From: Meconema thalassinum
Lineage: Eukaryota > Arthropoda > Insecta > Orthoptera > Tettigoniidae
Length of the DNA stretch: 64,000 bases
NCBI GenBank assembly: GCA_946902985.2
Contig: OX336388.2
Span: 296,664,526 to 296,728,525, forward strand
Reading direction: 5' to 3'
Shown here: piece after piece, positions 11,675 to 23,177 of the stretch
Layout: the number at the start of each line of letters is the position of its first letter
How positions within the stretch are numbered: position 1 is the first letter of the stretch
Notes under the pieces: generated by a model
Database searches by the model: none
Told to the model about the DNA's origin: nothing
Seen by the model: the letters and a program-made list of their open reading frames with translations, nothing else
Made by a program: the position numbers and the translations under genes

Positions 11675-12525
11675 TAGGGCTCGGACTTTTAGGCGCTAAA
11701 AATCGGGAAAATTTATTTTTATGTATTAAAAAGACCTGAAATATGTGACAAAAAAGTAATAATATTTAATTATAATTTAGTTTATTAATGTGAATATAAA
11801 CCATTTGCAGTACTCACGAATGCAATTTATACTATGCCTCACTGACTGCTGAAGCATTACAATACACAACGTGATACATCTTCAGGTTGTCCATCCAAAT
11901 GACCGACGATTATCGCGAAACACTTCTTCTGAAGGCGCGAAACTGCGGCAATATGTTTCTTCCCCTCGAGGTGTGGTGTAACTTGAGATCGCTGTTTGAT
12001 TGCTTTCCCACATGATTGGCAGAACAGAATGCCCCCATCAGAAGTAAAATTATCCTTAAATTCTGCAGCATATTGCTGCAGACGATAATCCTTAGTTGCT
12101 TTTACTTTAGGCATCGTAGAACTGCCTTACACTTCACAGTGCTAGAAATGAAGTGCATGTGAGTGACACTTGTTCCAGGTAGCTGGGGGAGGGGAGGTCT
12201 AGCACGTGGTGCAATATGACTAAGGACAAGGAAATCCCTGGCTTCCACAGTGAGTGGCACGGGGCGACAAGATAAGAAAAACACAGCGGCAAGCTGATAT
12301 TAGGTAGCTAGATAGATTAGATAGCTCACTGGTTTAAGTAACACAGAACAAAAATGCAATAAACTGAAAGATCTATCATAGCCTACTGATTTAAAAAAAT
12401 GTAAATATTATGTATTTTTATGCGCTACTAAGTGAAAAGTAGGAATTTATGAAATTGTAGAAAATATTTTTTTAAATATGTGTTTACATAAAAAAATATT
12501 TATTTACCTAAAAATCCGAGCCCTA
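11675..12525 (-). mobile_element. Internally deleted hAT transposon
   Basis: The terminal inverted repeats are TAGGGCTCGGACTTTTAGG at the left and its near-complement at the right. The 8-bp target duplication is ATCATCGC (11667-11674) and ATCATCAC (12526-12533), one mismatch apart. The body retains the first exon of a hAT transposase on the minus strand (12114-11857) but not the catalytic or dimerisation regions. A related element with the opposite end of the protein lies at 34053-34923. Confidence 0.9.
11857..12114 (-). pseudogene. hAT transposase N-terminus with BED/CGGBP1-like zinc finger
   Basis: Eighty-five codons from an ATG read MPKVKATKDYRLQQYAAEF, then a C2H2 finger (FCQSCGKAIKQ...H...KKH). 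This is the DNA-binding N-terminus of a common insect hAT subfamily also seen as CGGBP1-like proteins. The homology stops after the finger and the frame ends. It is a truncated remnant inside the 11675-12525 element. Confidence 0.8.
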
Positions 12526-12958
12526 ATCATCACATCACCTAGGAGCAAGCTTGAATCAGTTTATTAAACAAAGTAAAACCTATTCAAGCAGATTTTGAGA
12601 GGTTCAAGATTGAGTAGTACAAGAACAAGATCATAACTGAGGCAAGTAGGCCTACAATAGGTTATGTTATGAGGCCAGTTCATCACAATAATCAAGAGCA
12701 AGTTTTATTCTCACATTTATACTTTTCTATGTGGAAGCAGATATTCATGAACAAAAAGAAGAATGAATATTTAATGATTTTGAAATGGAGAAATATTTTG
12801 ATTGCAAGATTTGTATTAGAACATAATGTTACTCACCGGAACATCATATTAGATCGTGCCTTATCTTACTTTACGTTTATTATTTAATTTTTGTAATAGG
12901 GTACTCGAGTATTATTAAGCTATCAATGTAACTTAAGTCTTATGAGAGAAGTTAAAAT

Positions 12959-13935
12959 AGATAGATAGATAGATTTTTATTAATTCCATTTGATCAAATA
13001 CATGCATTCAATACATTTTTGATATAGGACACGTCAGAATTTACATGCATAAAATAAAAGAACTAACTTAACAGGTATATATTACTAAGATTATAACTAT
13101 TTATAACTTATTATAATAGCAAATCTTAATAGATACAATCTTATTGCACAACTATTTACATCTCACTCTATTATCATAATATGAAAACTTAATTCTATAA
13201 ATACAACAACATACAGCTAGGTATTACAATTAAATTAAAAAAGAAAAATATAGTTATAGATTCCATCACTCCTATACGCTAAAATATTCAACTACTGAGT
13301 AAAAACAATGGCACTGCAGATAAGCTTTCAACATTCTATCAAAGGTTTTTATTTTTGGGGCCAGTTTTATATACTGGGGTAGTTTATTGTTTAATTTAAC
13401 TCCTGTGTGATAAGTTCCTTTTTGATATATGCTTGTGTGTGTGTGTGAAATATGAATGTTTTGATTTTGTCTTGTGTTATGCCTATGAACATCATTGTTT
13501 GTTTTAAGAAAAAAATCTTTATTCATTAAATTCTTTTTAAAAAAACATAATACTTTCAAAGATATATATGCAGGGCAGTGGGAGAATGTTTAAATCTTTA
13601 AACAGAGGTCTACATGATTCTCTAGAGTTTACATTTGCCATAATTCTAATCGCCCTCTTTTGTATCCTAAACGTGCTTTGTACATCTGGCGACATACCCC
13701 AAAATATGATCCCATATCTTAAGTATGAATGGAAATAAGCAAAATAAGTATTTCTTAATGTGTGCATGCTAGTGCAGGTTTTCAAAATACGTAACGCAAA
13801 GCACATCGAGTTCAGTTTAGTATTCAGATATTGTATATGTTTATTCCATTTCAAGTCTTGTTGTATCCATAGTCCTAAAAACTTTGTTTCTGATTTATTT
13901 TCTCTTTGATGACCATTTAATGTTATATTGGGCAT
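12959..13935 (-). pseudogene. 3' part of a non-LTR retrotransposon (RT C-terminus, 3' UTR and TAGA-type tail)
   Basis: On the minus strand 13935-13537 encodes the end of a reverse transcriptase (FLGLWIQQDLKW, RYGIIFWGMSPDVQSTFRIQ). A frameshift near 13550 leads into 13559-13272 (NTRQNQNIHI...KGTYHTGVKLNNKLPQ), which ends in a normal C-terminal stop. About 300 bp of 3' UTR follow, finishing in a GATA-type microsatellite at 12959-12974. The last 75 bases of this UTR recur at 26515-26590 and 56811-56880. The family resembles jockey/CR1-like LINEs; the clade is uncertain. Confidence 0.8.
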
Positions 13936-13956
13936 CGCAGGATAAATGATGATTTA

Positions 13957-14145
13957 TACATATTTTGATGGGATTACACTCACTTTTGTCATAGAATTGC
14001 GATGTTAATTAGATATTAGCTGAAGAAGACTTCAGTTGAAGTCGAAACACGTAACTTACTACAGTAATTTATTTATTATAAGTAAATATATTGATTGAGG
14101 TGTACAATTTGTGTGTTTTTTTACACCTTTATTTAAAGGTTTAGT
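13957..14145 (+). mobile_element. Penelope-like terminal repeat, right arm of pair I, with hammerhead motif
   Basis: This arm is inverted relative to 9569-9725. It contains CTGAAGA at 14020-14026, a six-pair stem II (GACTTC/GAAGTC, loop AGTT) and GAAAC at 14044-14048. That matches the hammerhead core consensus CTGANGA-stem-GAAA. The two arms diverge from a 4.2 kb centre containing piggyBac, hAT and LINE relics, so the original interior has been replaced. Confidence 0.65.
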
Positions 14146-14595
14146 GTAACTTGCTAAGCAACACCAACACAACTTGTGATAACTGCAGGGCACGGGAAGT
14201 CCACAGGCAGAATTTTAAGTAAATTAAGAAAAGATGACAGTTTCTTATCTGTAATATTTGTAGGGAGTGGTTTTAAATGCAGTGTAAATACTGGGTTTTA
14301 AATGTGTACTCTTTAATCTGTTAATTGAATATATTTTTCAATGCATTGGTGTGAATGAGTTGGACATATCATAAAGCAATATCAAGTAATTGTGATCAAT
14401 ACTGTATTTTATTTGTGTGGATGTTATGATGTGTTTTAATCTATTGTGTCATGTTAACATATCTTGTGAGGAATGGTAGGACACATGCACCTTTCAGGTT
14501 TACACCATGTGAAAGCTTTAAGTATTGCGCTGCACCTGAATGGAAAGTCGCACAAGATTGTGAAGAGTTACCAGCTACCGAATATACAGCGAGTT
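14146..14595. other. No gene recognised; carries a pre-insertion copy of a flank
   Basis: No coding frame is convincing. Its last part (14557-14607) is the reverse complement of the two flanks of the Tigger-like element at 16833-20146 joined without the element, so it acts as an empty-site paralogue. Confidence 0.5.
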
Positions 14596-15396
14596 CCTCT
14601 CATGACTCGTCCGGCCAGCGCACCGAGCTTATCTCCCGTTGACTCTTCACTCCCCACTCGGCATGCATAGCAATAAGAACAGAACAGCACTTGGCTCACT
14701 TTATCCGTGCATGACATGCGATAACAATTAAAATGAAGAAAGGAAGAATTAATAAACTAAGGTCGTACCTTATGACAGGAGATGTTGGAAATGTTCTCCT
14801 CCTACATCCATACATTTCCGGCATCGTCTTAGGAAACTCCGATTCACATGCATAAGTTCGTCTTCGGTAATTGAGGCTATTTCTCTCCGGATATGTTCTT
14901 TCAGTTCGTCCAACGTGAGGGTTTCTTGTCCAAGTCGTCTTAGGGATTTTGTAGGCGTATGTTCTAACCTTTCTGAGATTTCATTTACTTTTTCCTCATT
15001 AAGTACACGTTTTTTAACACTTCGCATCTTATCAAGTAAAGAACCAGTTCCTCACAATTTGTTTACGAGATTCCACACAGTATCTCTATGTGGAGAGCGT
15101 ACACCTGGAAAATGTGTTATGAAACTTCTAACGACTTCCCTGCAAGACTCTGTTTTCACATAATTATCGTACATAAATGCCCTTTCCTCTACCGTGTACA
15201 CACGTGGAGGCATTATGAGAATTATACCCCAAGTAACACTTCACAACTCGAGAACAGTTGGAGCGACAGATCAACACTAACTTAATACACGTTATAAGCA
15301 CAGACCAGAACTGGGAAGTGCGCGCTGTATAACAGGAAGTGATCAGTCAATGCGAGGCAGATAAGCTCGATGCGCTGGCCGGACGAGTCATGAGAT
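14596..15396 (-). mobile_element. Internally deleted mariner-like transposon (DUF4817-type transposase)
   Basis: Inverted repeats CTCATGACTCGTCCGGCCAG at the left and the complement at the right (ending 15395) define the element. The minus strand holds a transposase start at 15213 and an end at 14770. No clear TA duplication is visible, because the surrounding DNA is itself duplicated in inverted orientation. Confidence 0.75.
14770..15213 (-). pseudogene. Mariner-like transposase, N-terminal HTH fused to C-terminal tail
   Basis: The frame opens with MPPRVYTVEERAFMYDNYV (N-terminal helix-turn-helix domain of a widespread arthropod mariner family). It meets one in-frame TGA after codon 53 and then runs open for 85 codons. 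At RRLGQETLTLDELKEHIRRE the N-terminal part jumps directly to the last 45 residues (RRCRKCMDVGGEHFQHLLS), so about 200 residues including the catalytic acids are deleted. Confidence 0.8.
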
Positions 15397-15397
15397 C

Positions 15398-16755
15398 AAA
15401 TATATTGAGTAAAAAGTTTCCGCCCAATCAATACTTTTTCTGAAAAAATTTTTACTTTTTTTCTCACATTAGGGACATGTTTCGAACAAATAATTTGTTC
15501 TTCTTCAGCCTATACATATATCAACTTAGTAATTATCTTAGACATTGCATAATTAAAATACATGCACATTAGACAATTCATTAAGAGTATACAATACATT
15601 CATTAAGAAACATACAACTAAAAAACGCAATGTTAAAATACTTGATAACACATTAAAATATTTGGAAAATTTCTTGTTCCCATTTGTACTGGATGGCCTT
15701 GTTATGAAGGCTTATTAAACGGTTATAGGCAGCAGTTCATTAAAAGCTCAGAATCATCCCTCTGGTTTATTTTTGCCGGTGATGTATTGATGGGTTTACA
15801 TGGCCTTTGGTTGATTTTCTTTAATATCTGCGTCATACGGATTGTTGGTTTTTTGTTGGTAAGGCGATCCTGCCGTGAGTTGTTTATTGTGGAGAAACTG
15901 TAAAGATACGAAATTAAATTAAACTGAAAGATGCGTCTGAGAAGAAGAATGGATATGTTTGAAGGGGCTTATTTGTAACTTACTGGGTGACGTCTTGAAT
16001 GTGACTACGGGTTTGAACTGAGTGAAATCTTCTTGCCTGGAGCTGTAATGAGCCAAAGGACTAGTACTGATACTACTGATACTGATACTAGTCCTTTGGC
16101 TCATTACAGCTCCAGGCAAGAAGATTTCACTCAGTTCAAACCCGTAGTCACATTCAAGACGTCACCCAGTAAGTTACAAATAAGCCCCTTCAAACATATC
16201 CATTCTTCTTCTCAGACGCATCTTTCAGTTTAATTTAATTTCGTATCTTTACAGTTTCTCCACAATAAACAACTCACGGCAGGATCGCCTTACCAACAAA
16301 AAACCAACAATCCGTATGACGCAGATATTAAAGAAAATCAACCAAAGGCCATGTAAACCCATCAATACATCACCGGCAAAAATAAACCAGAGGGATGATT
16401 CTGAGCTTTTAATGAACTGCTGCCTATAACCGTTTAATAAGCCTTCATAACAAGGCCATCCAGTACAAATGGGAACAAGAAATTTTCCAAATATTTTAAT
16501 GTGTTATCAAGTATTTTAACATTGCGTTTTTTAGTTGTATGTTTCTTAATGAATGTATTGTATACTCTTAATGAATTGTCTAATGTGCATGTATTTTAAT
16601 TATGCAATGTCTAAGATAATTACTAAGTTGATATATGTATAGGCTGAAGAAGAACAAATTATTTGTTCGAAACATGTCCCTAATGTGAGAAAAAAGTAAA
16701 AATTTTTTCAGAAAAAGTATTGATTGGGCGGAAACTTTTTACTCAATATATTTGA
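15398..16755. mobile_element. Nearly perfect 1.36-kb palindrome of Penelope-like termini (pair II)
   Basis: The two ~669-bp arms (15398-16066 and 16086-16755) are reverse complements. By eye I found a single one-base length difference in a T tract. The spacer is 19 bases built on TACTGA. Each arm has the hammerhead core: minus strand 15508-15479 and plus strand 16644-16673, reading CTGAAGA, a seven-pair stem (GAACAAA/TTTGTTC) and GAAAC. Short open frames (15919-16119 and 16033-16233) are mirror copies and not convincing genes. This is either a very young inverted insertion or an assembly foldback. Confidence 0.75.
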
Positions 16756-17189
16756 TTTGTAAGCGTCAATACGGACTTAAAAAATGGATAACCCTCCAGT
16801 TAATCTTCGAGTCATGAGAGGAACTCACTGTATTTGAATGTAAGACAAGGGAGAGCTTTGAGCAACTTCTGCAAATTCTCATCAAATTTTGTTTGTGAAA
16901 CTTTTAATAATTTTGAGATATTTACTCTACAGTGCATCTTTCTCTACCTTAAGAGACAGTGCATGTTAAATGTAGTGCGCTGCACAGAATGTGATAGGCA
17001 TATACTGTATTTGTTTGTTGCCCTACAGTTCGAATGACAGTGCAGTACGATGTTTATAAACTTTTATTGCAGCCAATGGCCATGTTTGTCACCTACAAGC
17101 AGCGTAATGCGCATACATATCAGTACACTGGTCAGTACAGAGCTGTGTCAGAGTCACAAGTCTCTTTTGGCCCCAGAGAGCATGATCAT

Positions 17190-17840
17190 TATCATCATCA
17201 TCATCATCCTTCCAAGTATTGGGCCAAATGTCCCGTTACGGTCTTGCACTTTCCCTCCATCTCTTCATCGGACATCGATCTATTTCCCCGTGGCTGGTAG
17301 CGAAGGATCTCCTTTGGTAATCTTCCAGGTTCCATCCTTTGGACATGAAGCTTCCAGTTCTCTTGGTACTCACAAATGTATGTAGTTATTGGTTTCACTT
17401 TTAGTTCCTTCAGCACATCCTCGTTTCTCTTATGATCCCATTTAGTATAGCCTGCTGTTCGGCGCATAAAGGTCATTCCGTGTGCTGTGAGTCTGGAGAT
17501 GTCCTGAGATCTTAATGTCCATGCCTCGCTGCCATAGCACAGGGTTGGCCTGGCTAATGTGTTATACAAACGCAAGCGTGTATGCCTTTGGACAAGAGAT
17601 GGCTTCACGACGTGATTGATGATTCCTGTTGTTCTGGTATAATTAGTTATTTTTGCAGTTATATCTCGTTCTTCTTGAAAAGATAAATGATATCCTAAAT
17701 ACTTAAATTCGTTAACTCTTTCTAAAATTTTACCATCCAGACAAATTTTACTGGGGATAGGGTCCTTACCCTTAAAGGCCATTACTTTAGTCTTTTCAGT
17801 AGAAAAGATACCGTTCACAAAGCCTCCCGCACAATTCACA
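17190..17840 (-). pseudogene. RTE-like LINE fragment (RT C-terminal region, (ATG)n tail)
   Basis: The minus-strand frame contains FSTEKTKVMAFKGKDPIPSK, NEFKYLGYHLSFQEERDIT and PTLCYGSEAWTLRSQDISRL, the region after the catalytic box of an RTE-clade reverse transcriptase. It ends near an (ATG)n/(TCA)n tract at 17188-17210. The open frame extends to 17941 but its first ~35 residues do not look like RT and are probably flanking DNA. No RT catalytic box is left. Confidence 0.8.
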
Positions 17841-18912
17841 TTCGCACGAGGTTCCATCTTCCCCCTGCACACGCGATGGTGAAACCCATGAACCGTGTGA
17901 CGCAAATCATAATTTGCACCTCTCCATTTGGAGAATATCATTGCCTGGGTCGAATAGAAATCTCCCCAATCTCCCTTTTCTTCTGCTGTAGTTCAGTGAA
18001 CAGTAGATGGCAGAAGCCTCTGCAATCTAAGTTGCTCTATGAAGAAGGGCTCCCCGGCGACCTCATAAGCTAGTCTAGAGGGGGTGCATCTGGAGACACA
18101 AAGGAGTCGTTTCAGATACGTCGCTTTGATTTTCTTGATTTTTTTCAGGTTTGATTTAATCCATAGGTTACTATAGGCATGATCTTGGTGTGAAGCTCTT
18201 CATTGCAGTCGATACGGGTAGTCTATGAAGGAGCAGAATATCGTTAATGGCCAATGTCGCTGCCAATGCTCTGTTTCTACTTGTTGCCTATACACATACA
18301 AATTAATATCTCATAATAACTTTTACAAATTAGGACAGTATTAGTTAAAATACCTTCAAACAGACGGTTCTTCTCACTCAGTGATAAAAAGTTCCCTTCT
18401 TCTTATTGCCCCAGGAAAGAGAGTTTCTTCCGTCAAAATCAGGTAATTCTTAATCTAGTTTGATAATAATTCGTATATATTCATCGCGTGTCAAGTTTTT
18501 TGTCTGCAAAATTGTAATCCTGGATTGAGGAGAGTTCTTCCAGTAATTGTATTCATTGTTTCTAACTTTTAATTTTAAATGATCAGAAAGTACGGTACAA
18601 GGTCACATCCCTTTACATTACTGGGAAATAGGCAACTGCTCGGGGGTAATTGCAGGACGCACAAGTGAGTGAGAGGCCAAGAATTTCACACAGACTTTCC
18701 CTTATGTCCTTGGTTTCTGCATTCTTAGCAGTTTCAGGGCAGGCCACGGAAGACAGTGACATCATAGTCTGCAAAGACAGTGAAATGAAAGGATATATAT
18801 TAGATCCAACTGTAAGATTTGAAACACACGACGAGCAGCCATACAAAGTCAAAAGTGAGCGAACTTACAGTTTCTTACTACAGTAAGAACCAAGGTTCTG
18901 TGTCTACCGAGC

Positions 18913-19300
18913 ATGAACTGGATGTGTAAATACATTAGGAAAGTATTAGTTAAAATACCTCCAGGCATACAGTTCTCCTCACTCAATGACAAAAAGTTTC
19001 CTTCTTCTATAAGTGGCGAAGCATTATTGTCGGAAACGGACCAACTAAAGGAAATAAACCTTAAAGATGTAATTTTCTGGTTGGGCGAATCATGGACTGA
19101 CGTCTAACAATCTACGTTGCAGAAAAGCTGGAAAAACGTCACTTCAGAATGTGAGGTCTTAGGGTCTTCTGAAAATGGGGACAGTTCAGATAATGAAGAC
19201 AATTTGCCACTAGGCTCACTGTCAATGAGGATTAGGGGCAGATTAAAACAATATTTCTTTGCAAATACGAGCTGTCACGAACTTATCATCAGCTTCTAAA
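18913..19300 (+). pseudogene. C-terminal end of a Tigger/pogo DDE transposase
   Basis: The plus strand reads LSETDQLKEINLKDVIFWLG then ESWTDV, a TAA at 19105-19107, and in the same frame STLQKSWKN. This is the conserved segment near the end of Tigger/jerky-like transposases, where the protein links the catalytic core to an acidic tail (ENGDSSDNEDNLPLG follows). The catalytic core upstream is not recognisable. It is inactive. Confidence 0.6.
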
Positions 19301-19339
19301 GGCTAAAAGCCTTGTCGTTGCAGCCATTTCTTACGGTTT

Positions 19340-20007
19340 CTTCTTCTTATTGCGGATGGGTCACTTAGGACCACGCGGAATCAACGTATGTTGAGCCTTC
19401 CTCCTTGCCCAATAGCTCTTCATATGCATGGATTGTTGTAGTTTCTGTTCCTCCGACCATGCACGTCGTGTTTCTTCTGATCTTCCTCAAATCCCGTTGT
19501 GTGAACAACATTCCTGATTACATTTCTATTCATCAGATCTGGCGATCCCATCTCCACTAGGTCCCTCTCCACCTGTTTGTACCACGTTTGTTCTGCAGAA
19601 ATTTGTGGATTCGGTAAGTAAGTCTCGTATGATTCATTCTTTCCAAATAGCCCAAAAATTGAATTCGCCTCATTCTCATGGTATGGGTAAGTTTAGAAAT
19701 TTTCTTATATATTTCAGAGTTGTGTTTGGGATAGTGTATGCCATTTTTAATTCTGGGCCCCAAGATCTTTCGCATAATATTCCTTTTCTTAATCTCTAAT
19801 TGTTCCTTTAATGTTTTAAGTTGTAAATTGAGCTTTTCTGAAGCATAAAGATCTTCCGGTTTAATCACTGTTGAGTTAGGTTGAAAAGCAACCTCCATTT
19901 TCTGGATTCTTGATGTTACAGATTTATTTTCATTGCCATTTTCTGTAACCCATTCACCCAAGTATTTAAATTCCTTTACTCTAGCAATTTTGTTAGCGTT
20001 GATATCA
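19340..20007 (-). mobile_element. 5'-truncated RTE-like LINE with a perfect 14-bp target duplication
   Basis: ATTTCTTACGGTTT is present at 19326-19339 and again at 20008-20021. The 668-bp insert ends on the minus strand in a (GAA)n tail. It contains the RT C-terminus at 19961-19557 (MGEWVTENGNENKSV, KKRNIMRKILGPRI, LGYLERMNHTRL). It belongs to the same family as 6063-6960. It sits inside the Tigger-like element, so it is younger. Confidence 0.9.
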
Positions 20008-20148
20008 ATTTCTTACGGTTTATAGATACTATCTGACGTAAAAACCTCGAACTCAGGGATAGCACTTTTCCTAAAACCTTAATATGAGATGACCCCCATT
20101 TTTTAAACCCAAAAGTTGGGTTAAAAAAACTTGTCTTACATTCGGGTA

Positions 20149-21062
20149 TAGCTGGTAGCTTGGTTGCAGTTATTGAGATTCTTTTGGGATTTTACCAATT
20201 CTCATATGTTTAAAACCATGAAGCACAACAGTTACCAACTTAGCCAGTCATTAGTATATTATTCTGTGTCTTTTTCTAAATTCACCTAGAATTTCCATTA
20301 TTATGTTCTTTCTCTATAAAGTTTCTAATGAAAATTGTCCGACTCAATGTTCAATTCTTATCAACCACTTTGAAAACTCTCTGCTCCCAGAAGAACTTAC
20401 AAGGAAAGTTTCTGAACCGGCAAATCGTGGATCCTGCAGGAACCTTGCAGATATGTTGGGTAAGCCCAAGTAGACAGAATCGTGAAGAAAAATCTTTCGG
20501 AAAAAACTTATACACGCCGTAGACGGCAGTAAATACCACAATTTTTAAATGTGCGCGCTGGTCAAGGGAAGTGTGCCTCACGCCAGATTTGTGTCTCAAA
20601 AGAACACGTTCCAAACGACTGCCTCTCATCCGGTGACTGTACGCCAGAGGTTGGGAAGCAATCTTTCACGCTGCCAATCAAGCTAACGCCACTGGCGCAC
20701 TAATTTCAACACGTGAATCTTAATTTCCCCTTTCAGTACGAAGGGAAGTAATCTCCAAAATATTCTTATTCATGGTTCTTCCTAACATATCTGCAAGGTA
20801 CGATTCCCCGGCTCAGAGACATTCCTTGTTAGAATGTTTATACCATCTGTTGGTTTGGTACAGCTCACAATATCCCTGGTGAAAATATTAAGGAATATGG
20901 TGGCAAATACTTGTCCGTAAGCAAGATAGTAGCCATTTAGGAGGCAATCAAGTGGTAATAAGATGGTAGCGTAGGGTAAAGGGTACTTGCACTTGTCCTT
21001 TGCTGCCACCTTATATTTTTTGGGGGGCAGACGACCTCGCTGTTCCACAGTAACTAGAGTAT
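20149..21062. other. No gene recognised
   Basis: Short open frames on both strands (for example 20782-21084 minus) do not resemble any family I know and partly overlap the Harbinger terminus. No tRNA boxes or terminal repeats were seen. Confidence 0.45.
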
Positions 21063-21599
21063 GGGCCTCTTCAGACGAGGCCACTCAGCGCTACGGTAGT
21101 GCTACTAACGGCTCGGCACGTGGTTGTGTCTTTTGCTATTCCCATGTTCCTATTACGGTATTTCATTTCTGCTGTGGATTCGGGCCTGCATTTCTTGCCT
21201 TGCTTTCTGTACGCTTTCCGAATATTGTTGCTGATATCATCTAAAAGGTCTTGAAATGAATTTTTGAACATGCGAAAGTATGCAAAGAACTTTTTGTCAT
21301 CCTGTTGTAGATCATCGAATAAGGTATAGAACAGTCCTCGATTCTGTCTTACCAAAACCAATGGATGCACCCAGAATCTTCTTGTTTTCTGTTGAAGTCT
21401 CTTTCTCCTCCGTATAAGTAGCATGGCAATAATTATATCACCTCCTACGTTGTTTACTGGAAAACTGACGAGTTCTCCACCCGGGTATCAAACACTAGCA
21501 GGGCCACCAACGCGACACTAACGCTTGTAAGAATTAATTGGTGGCGCTACCAATGAGCCACGAAGCAGCGCTGCTAAGTGACCTCGTCTGAAGGGGCCC
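21063..21599 (-). mobile_element. PIF/Harbinger element, internally deleted
   Basis: The inverted ends GGGCCTCTTCAGACGAGG and CCTCGTCTGAAGGGGCCC are flanked by TAT on both sides (21060-21062 and 21600-21602), a 3-bp duplication as expected for Harbinger. The minus strand from 21424 encodes the start of a HARBI1-like transposase. At 537 bp it has lost the catalytic region. Confidence 0.8.
21071..21424 (-). pseudogene. HARBI1-like transposase N-terminus
   Basis: From the ATG the frame reads RRFWVHPLVLVRQNRGLF then FFAYFRMFKNSFQDLLDDI, the well-conserved N-terminal block of Harbinger transposases (the RFWVHP and YFRMS-like motifs). After about 65 residues homology is lost and the frame runs into the terminal repeat. 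It is a remnant. Confidence 0.75.
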
Positions 21600-21874
21600 T
21601 ATAACCTTATATTTTTGCCAGGGATGTGCTGTACTTGAATGCTTTAGGGAAGGTAATTTGTCTGGGAATTAATTTTCCTGATTCTTACAAAATAATGCAT
21701 TAATCATTTAAATAAAACTAGCATGTTAGTTTTGTCCTTTAGTTCTCCCAATTATCTGTCTTCTATTATGCATCTTGAATCTTGGCTCCTTGTGGATGTG
21801 GGCCAGTGCCACCCACCAATATTCTGCGCCATTTGTGAGTATTATGTTGAACTCTGAGAGACATACATTTTTTC

Positions 21875-22257
21875 CGTATTGACAATTGTGATTATGCAAT
21901 ATATCGTTTCCACCCAGTCAATACTGTTTATTTTTATTTGAACAAGTTATTCACTCGTCATACCTGGTACATGTTTCGACACCTAAGACACGGATTGGTG
22001 TCTTCATCAGCCAGAACAATATTGAGCCGCACTAAAACATTGTTGACATGACATCATCACATACCATCTTCATTTTCTTCATGTCAACAATGTTTTAGTG
22101 CTGCTCAATATTGTTCTGGCTGATGAAGACACCAATAAGCGTCTTAGGTGGCGAAACATGTACCAGGTATGACGAGTGAATAACTTGTTCAAATAAAAAT
22201 AAACAGTATTGAATTGGCGGAAATGATTGTTTTATATTGCATAATTTGTCGGTATTA
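21875..22257. mobile_element. Inverted pair of Penelope-like termini with full hammerhead cores (pair III)
   Basis: The arms 21875-22050 and 22080-22257 are reverse complements with a few differences around a 29-bp spacer. Minus strand 22010-21973 reads CTGATGA, a long stem (AGACACC...GGTGTC) and GAAAC. Plus strand 22120-22157 has CTGATGA, the same stem with one change (GGTGGC) and GAAAC. Both keep the downstream ATGTACC. These are the cleanest hammerhead motifs in the window. Confidence 0.7.
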
Positions 22258-22640
22258 CCTAAGGAATCTATTTTTAGAAGCTTTTCAGTCGGCCAACACA
22301 AGTGTGTCCAAAAGGGGAGGTGGGGGGAGTTGCATTTAAATTCCAATTAGCCCCCATTTCCGAGGGATGTTTTTTTTTCTTTTTTCTTTTTACCTAAGTT
22401 CCAATGCACTGTATAAAGATAACAGATTGACAGACCAAATTGATTTTACTACTAAATGTTTCCTTGTTTTATTCTTATGTCTCAACATAATCGCCAAAAC
22501 GATTGAAACATTTGTCGTATCGTTACACCAGCTTTCCAATGCCCTCGGCAAAATATTCTGCCGCCACTGAGGTGGGTACGTCTGGACAGTCTCCTGAAGT
22601 ATTTCCTCTTTGGCGAGGCGTTGCCACCCAACCATACCTT
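22258..22640. other. Degenerate, probably transposon-derived, unassigned
   Basis: The minus-strand frame 22635-22390 has a feel of a transposase C-terminal tail, but I could not match it to a family with confidence. No ends are defined. Confidence 0.3.
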
Positions 22641-22666
22641 CAATTCTGGAAAAAGGTGAAAATCAT

Positions 22667-22960
22667 TCAGTGCTGGTTTGGACTAAATAGCAGATGGTCC
22701 GAAATTTCACACTTGAATTCTTTGAAAAAGTCTATCGTAACGTTGGCACAGTGCGGTCGTGAATGATTTTCACCTTTAGCTGTCCATGATATCCTTAAAA
22801 TCCTGCGATACGTCCACATTTCAAATGCTGTTAGTTTCTTACTTAAAACCTCGGTGAGTGTCCATGATTCAACTCCATAGAGCAGGACACTAAAAACGTA
22901 GCATCGAAGCAGTCGGGTGCGTAATGACAGATGGCTGGTCAAAACTTTTCTCATTTTCAT
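22667..22960 (-). pseudogene. RTE-like RT C-terminal fragment
   Basis: The minus strand encodes LRTRLLRCYVFSVLLYGVES then WTLTEVLSKKLTAFEMWTYR and RILRISWT, a highly conserved block after the RT domain of RTE-clade LINEs. Homology stops after ISWTAKGENH. It has no catalytic region and no start. Confidence 0.8.
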
Positions 22961-23177
22961 GAAAGAACTTCAGGCCTGCTCAATTCTACAGCGAATTTCT
23001 TGACTTCGAGTTATCGAAATATTCAAATAACAGAACTTCAAATTATAGAAAAATACATGGCATATAAATTGTGTAGAACTTGCCGGGAAATTAAAATTAT
23101 TTAGAGATTTAGAAGTTGGACTGTACCACTCTTGTCTAGGTTTGATGTCAACAATAGCTTTCTTTAAGTTCTTAAGG

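Larger units (their letters stand above)
16833..20146 (+). mobile_element. Tigger/pogo-like DNA transposon, degenerate, with two LINE insertions
   Basis: TA occurs at 16831-16832 and 20147-20148. The inverted ends share GAATGTAAGACAAG. Inside on the plus strand is the tail of a Tigger-type transposase (18913-19300). The body is interrupted by an RTE piece near 17190-17840 and a second RTE-like LINE at 19340-20007. The joined flanks match 14557-14607 in inverted orientation, which supports the boundaries. Confidence 0.65.

Noticed and set aside
15919..16233. Two 66-codon frames as genes
   Set aside because: They are mirror images in the palindrome arms and cross the spacer. Their similarity follows from the inverted repeat, not from selection.
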